A stretch of 5,197 bases of DNA from Desulfobulbaceae bacterium. GTDB lineage: Bacteria > Desulfobacterota > Desulfobulbia > Desulfobulbales > Desulfocapsaceae. Below are positions 4,859 through 5,197 of this stretch, piece by piece (position 1 is the stretch's first letter; each line of letters starts with the position of its first letter). Under the pieces are notes generated by a model, which was not told the origin of the DNA, did not search any database, and was given only the letters and a program-made list of their open reading frames with translations. The DNA lies in the NCBI GenBank assembly GCA_027067035.1, contig JAMOMO010000485.1, positions 1-5,197 on the forward strand, given 5' to 3'. Both the position numbers and the translations under genes were made by a program.

Positions 4859-5008
4859 CTATTTAGTTTCTTTATGTGGTGTATGTGTTCTACAGAACGG
4901 ACAATATTTCTTCAGCTCCAGTTTTCCGGGAGTATTTCTTTTGTTCTTTGTCGTTGTGTAATTACGACGCTTACATGTACCACATGCCAGAGTAACGATG
5001 TCTCTCAT
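4859..5008 (-). CDS. rpmG: 50S ribosomal protein L33 (zinc-ribbon form)
   Basis: L33 is a small large-subunit protein near the E site. I translated this directly: 49 residues, matching the usual 49-55, beginning MRDIVTLACGTCKRRNY and ending THTPHKETK. Two CxxC pairs are present, CGTC at residues 9-12 and CPFC at 36-39. This makes it the zinc-binding (C+) version, as opposed to the cysteine-free paralogue some bacteria use under zinc limitation. AGGA (5015-5018), 6 nt upstream, supports the ATG at 5006-5008. It follows tuf by 62 nt and precedes trnW by 16 nt, a common placement in proteobacterial and related genomes. Confidence 0.96.
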   Translation of the reverse strand: MRDIVTLACGTCKRRNYTTTKNKRNTPGKLELKKYCPFCRTHTPHKETK

Positions 5009-5023
5009 GATAAATCCTAATAG

Positions 5024-5059
5024 CAGAATACCTGCCGGACGGGCCAGCAGGTATTTCTG
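5024..5059 (-). terminator. Strong stem-loop between tuf and rpmG (possible attenuator or processing site)
   Basis: On the minus strand CAGAAATACCTGCTGG (5044-5059) pairs with CCGGCAGGTATTCTG (5024-5038) around CCCGT: 15 bp with one bulged A and one U-G pair. It begins 11 nt after the tuf stop and ends 5 nt before the rpmG Shine-Dalgarno. No T tract follows (CTATTAGG), so full intrinsic termination is unlikely. It may stabilise the abundant tuf mRNA, be an RNase III cut site, or cause partial termination. Confidence 0.45.
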
Positions 5060-5070
5060 TGAATGTTTAG

Positions 5071-5197
5071 TTATTCGATGATTTCACTGATAACGCCGGC
5101 ACCAACTGTTCTTCCACCCTCACGGATGGCAAAACGAAGTCCCACATCCATGGCAATGGGAGTAATCAGTTCCGCATTTACGTGAACATTGTCGCCG
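5071..5197 (-). CDS. tuf: Elongation factor Tu, C-terminal end (cut by window edge)
   Basis: EF-Tu carries aminoacyl-tRNA to the ribosomal A site as a GTP complex. Only the last 41 codons and the TAA stop (5071-5073) are in the window, about a tenth of the usual 394-400 residues. They encode part of domain 3: GDNVHVNAELITPIAMDVG, then LRFAIREGGRTVGAGVISE and IIE at the end. The RFAIREGGRTVGAGV block is near-invariant in the family, so the identity is secure even from this fragment. In this genomic context it is the tuf copy ahead of rpmG-trnW-secE; a second copy may lie in the str operon elsewhere. Confidence 0.97.
   Translation of the reverse strand, partial: GDNVHVNAELITPIAMDVGLRFAIREGGRTVGAGVISEIIE

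Noticed and set aside
4849..4859. GAAAC-A-GTTTC palindrome at the end of rpmG
   Set aside because: It is very short with a one-base centre and is expected by chance.

Overview
The window is a slice of the core translation/transcription gene cluster of a bacterium, and every gene in it lies on the minus strand. In transcription order (right to left) it reads: end of tuf (EF-Tu), rpmG (L33), tRNA-Trp(CCA), secE, nusG, rplK (L11), rplA (L1), rplJ (L10), rplL (L7/L12), then the first 318 codons of rpoB. I see no mobile elements, CRISPR, accessory genes or plus-strand genes.

The order tuf-rpmG-trnW-secE-nusG-rplKAJL-rpoB, the proteobacterial-looking RpoB N-terminus, the short single-span SecE, the four-cysteine L33 and the moderate GC content fit a deltaproteobacterium in the broad sense (Desulfobacterota), possibly a Desulfobulbales-like sulfur-cycle organism. 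The phylum is an inference from gene order and sequence character; the order is only a guess.

Layout. 5071-5197: EF-Tu C-terminus. 5024-5059: strong hairpin between tuf and rpmG. 4859-5008: rpmG. 4766-4842: tRNA-Trp with encoded CCA. 4457-4705: secE. 3840-4373: nusG. 3348-3776 and 2568-3272: rplK and rplA, the L11 operon. 2358-2567: a 210-nt leader carrying the recognisable L10 autoregulatory RNA signature. 1836-2357: rplJ, starting at TTG. 1374-1754: rplL. 956-1373: a 418-nt non-coding spacer with two stem-loops just after rplL. 1-955: rpoB, cut by the window edge.

How it works together: L11, L1, L10 and L7/L12 build the ribosomal stalk base, the stalk itself and the L1 stalk. EF-Tu is recruited by the L7/L12 stalk. 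NusG binds RNA polymerase, whose beta subunit starts here, and couples it to the ribosome. SecE is part of the membrane channel for secreted nascent chains. Most of the interest lies in the RNA signals between genes: the L10 leader, a Shine-Dalgarno-sequestering stem before rplJ, a matching 10-base initiation element before both rplK and rplA, and the probable attenuator/processing hairpins between rplL and rpoB. These look like feedback and dosage controls on an ordinary housekeeping cluster. I found no undescribed system.
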